From NCBI GenBank assembly GCA_021297895.1, contig JAJTHN010000016.1:16681-80680 (forward strand): a DNA stretch of 64,000 nt. The letters run 5' to 3'. The number at the start of each line of letters is the position of its first letter. The first letter of the stretch is position 1. The notes beneath the pieces were generated by a model, which was not told the DNA's origin, did not search any database, and saw only the letters and a list, made by a program, of their open reading frames with translations. Positions 63,766-64,000 of this stretch are shown here, piece after piece. The translations under genes were made by a program, and so were the position numbers. The DNA comes from Phycisphaeraceae bacterium. GTDB taxonomy: Bacteria; Planctomycetota; Phycisphaerae; Phycisphaerales; UBA1924.

Positions 63766-64000
63766 ATGGCCGCGTCAGGGGGCGTGATGACGCCGTCACG
63801 CGTCCACAAGTCGGCGTCAGGCGTCCACAAGACGGCGTCAGGCGTCCACAAAATGCCGTCACGCGTCCACAAGACGGCGCCGCGCGTCCACAAAATGCCG
63901 TCACGCGTCCACAAGACGGCGCCGCGCGTCCACAAAATGCCGTCACGCGTCCACAAGACGGCGCCGCGCGTCCACAAAATGCCGTCACGCGTCCACAAGA
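63762..64000. repeat. 21-bp tandem repeat with 42-bp higher-order period
   Basis: A unit of 21 bp begins GTCCACAA and is followed by two alternating 13-base parts, GACGGCGCCGCGC and AATGCCGTCACGC, giving a 42-bp second-order period. At least nine units are in the window; it is cut at the edge. The first two units (GGCGTGATGGCC and GGCGTGATGACG starts) are more diverged. All six frames are largely open because 21 is a multiple of three. Confidence 0.9.
63766..64000 (+). CDS. Heptapeptide-repeat protein (truncated by window)
   Basis: Forward reading from ATG 63766, with GGAGGGGG ending 5 bases before it, gives a start MAASGGVMTPSRVHK followed by seven-residue units SASGVHK, TASGVHK, MPSRVHK and TAPRVHK, alternating to the window edge (78 codons, no stop). 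The unit is basic, with a constant Val-His-Lys. It could bind nucleic acid or metal, or be a non-coding minisatellite that happens to be open. Minus-strand frames are also open (Cys-Gly-Arg repeats), but have no comparable ribosome site. It lies just downstream of the defence operon on the same strand. Confidence 0.4.
   Translation, partial: MAASGGVMTPSRVHKSASGVHKTASGVHKMPSRVHKTAPRVHKMPSRVHKTAPRVHKMPSRVHKTAPRVHKMPSRVHK

Noticed and set aside
63762..64000. CRISPR array.
   Set aside because: The units are contiguous at 21 bp with no unique spacers and no cas gene is present.

Overview
The window is about 64 kb of a GC-rich bacterial chromosome that is almost fully coded, with genes in short divergent or convergent blocks. 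There is no rRNA. The gene mix suggests a planctomycete, probably Phycisphaerae-like. The evidence is a flagellar fliD/fliS pair, an F-type ATP synthase whose c subunit has a signal-peptide-like extension, a lone nuoD, an FG-GAP surface protein, and a Pro-rich TonB-like protein. This taxonomic call is an inference and has not been tested by any search.

Layout. 1-9.9 kb holds a truncated TonB-like protein, a family-2 glycosyltransferase, a dicarboxylate/amino-acid:cation symporter, a Na+/Ca2+ exchanger and a trehalose operon. That operon encodes a membrane-anchored, sensor-like OtsA and an OtsB fused to a GH15 glycosidase. 10-21.4 kb holds a transglutaminase-like secreted protein, tRNA-Gly, an aquaporin and a co-directional minus-strand run alaS-atpZ-atpI-like-atpB-atpE-atpF-atpH-pgk. 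The F1 genes alpha, gamma, beta and epsilon are not present. 21.5-29.3 kb holds a 26-residue hydrophobic peptide gene with a strong ribosome site and its own terminator, then sthA, holB, fliS and an unusually long fliD. 29.4-44.4 kb is mainly envelope and redox functions: an HtrA-like protease, an FG-GAP protein, RseP, a redoxin beside a DsbD-N-like protein, a rhodanese-like lipoprotein, a racemase, HscB and two CNNM/CBS proteins. 44.5-53.4 kb holds nuoD, inorganic pyrophosphatase, an HDOD protein, a lipoprotein, an M48 protease, ribH, nusB and ftsY.

The accessory part is 53.4-64 kb. After ftsY comes a cluster of palindromes and a 21-bp tandem repeat, then a small FN3-like protein on the other strand. 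Next is a tight four-gene plus-strand operon: a PLD-domain SNF2-type helicase, a large Eco57I-like N6-adenine methyltransferase, an AAA ATPase and a DUF4276/TOPRIM-like protein. It matches the helicase-methylase-ATPase (Hma-like) type of anti-phage system, with an added fourth gene. The window ends inside a 21-bp tandem repeat that, read forward from a good ribosome site, encodes a basic seven-residue repeat ending in Val-His-Lys.

No insertion sequence, integrase, CRISPR array or complete prophage was seen.
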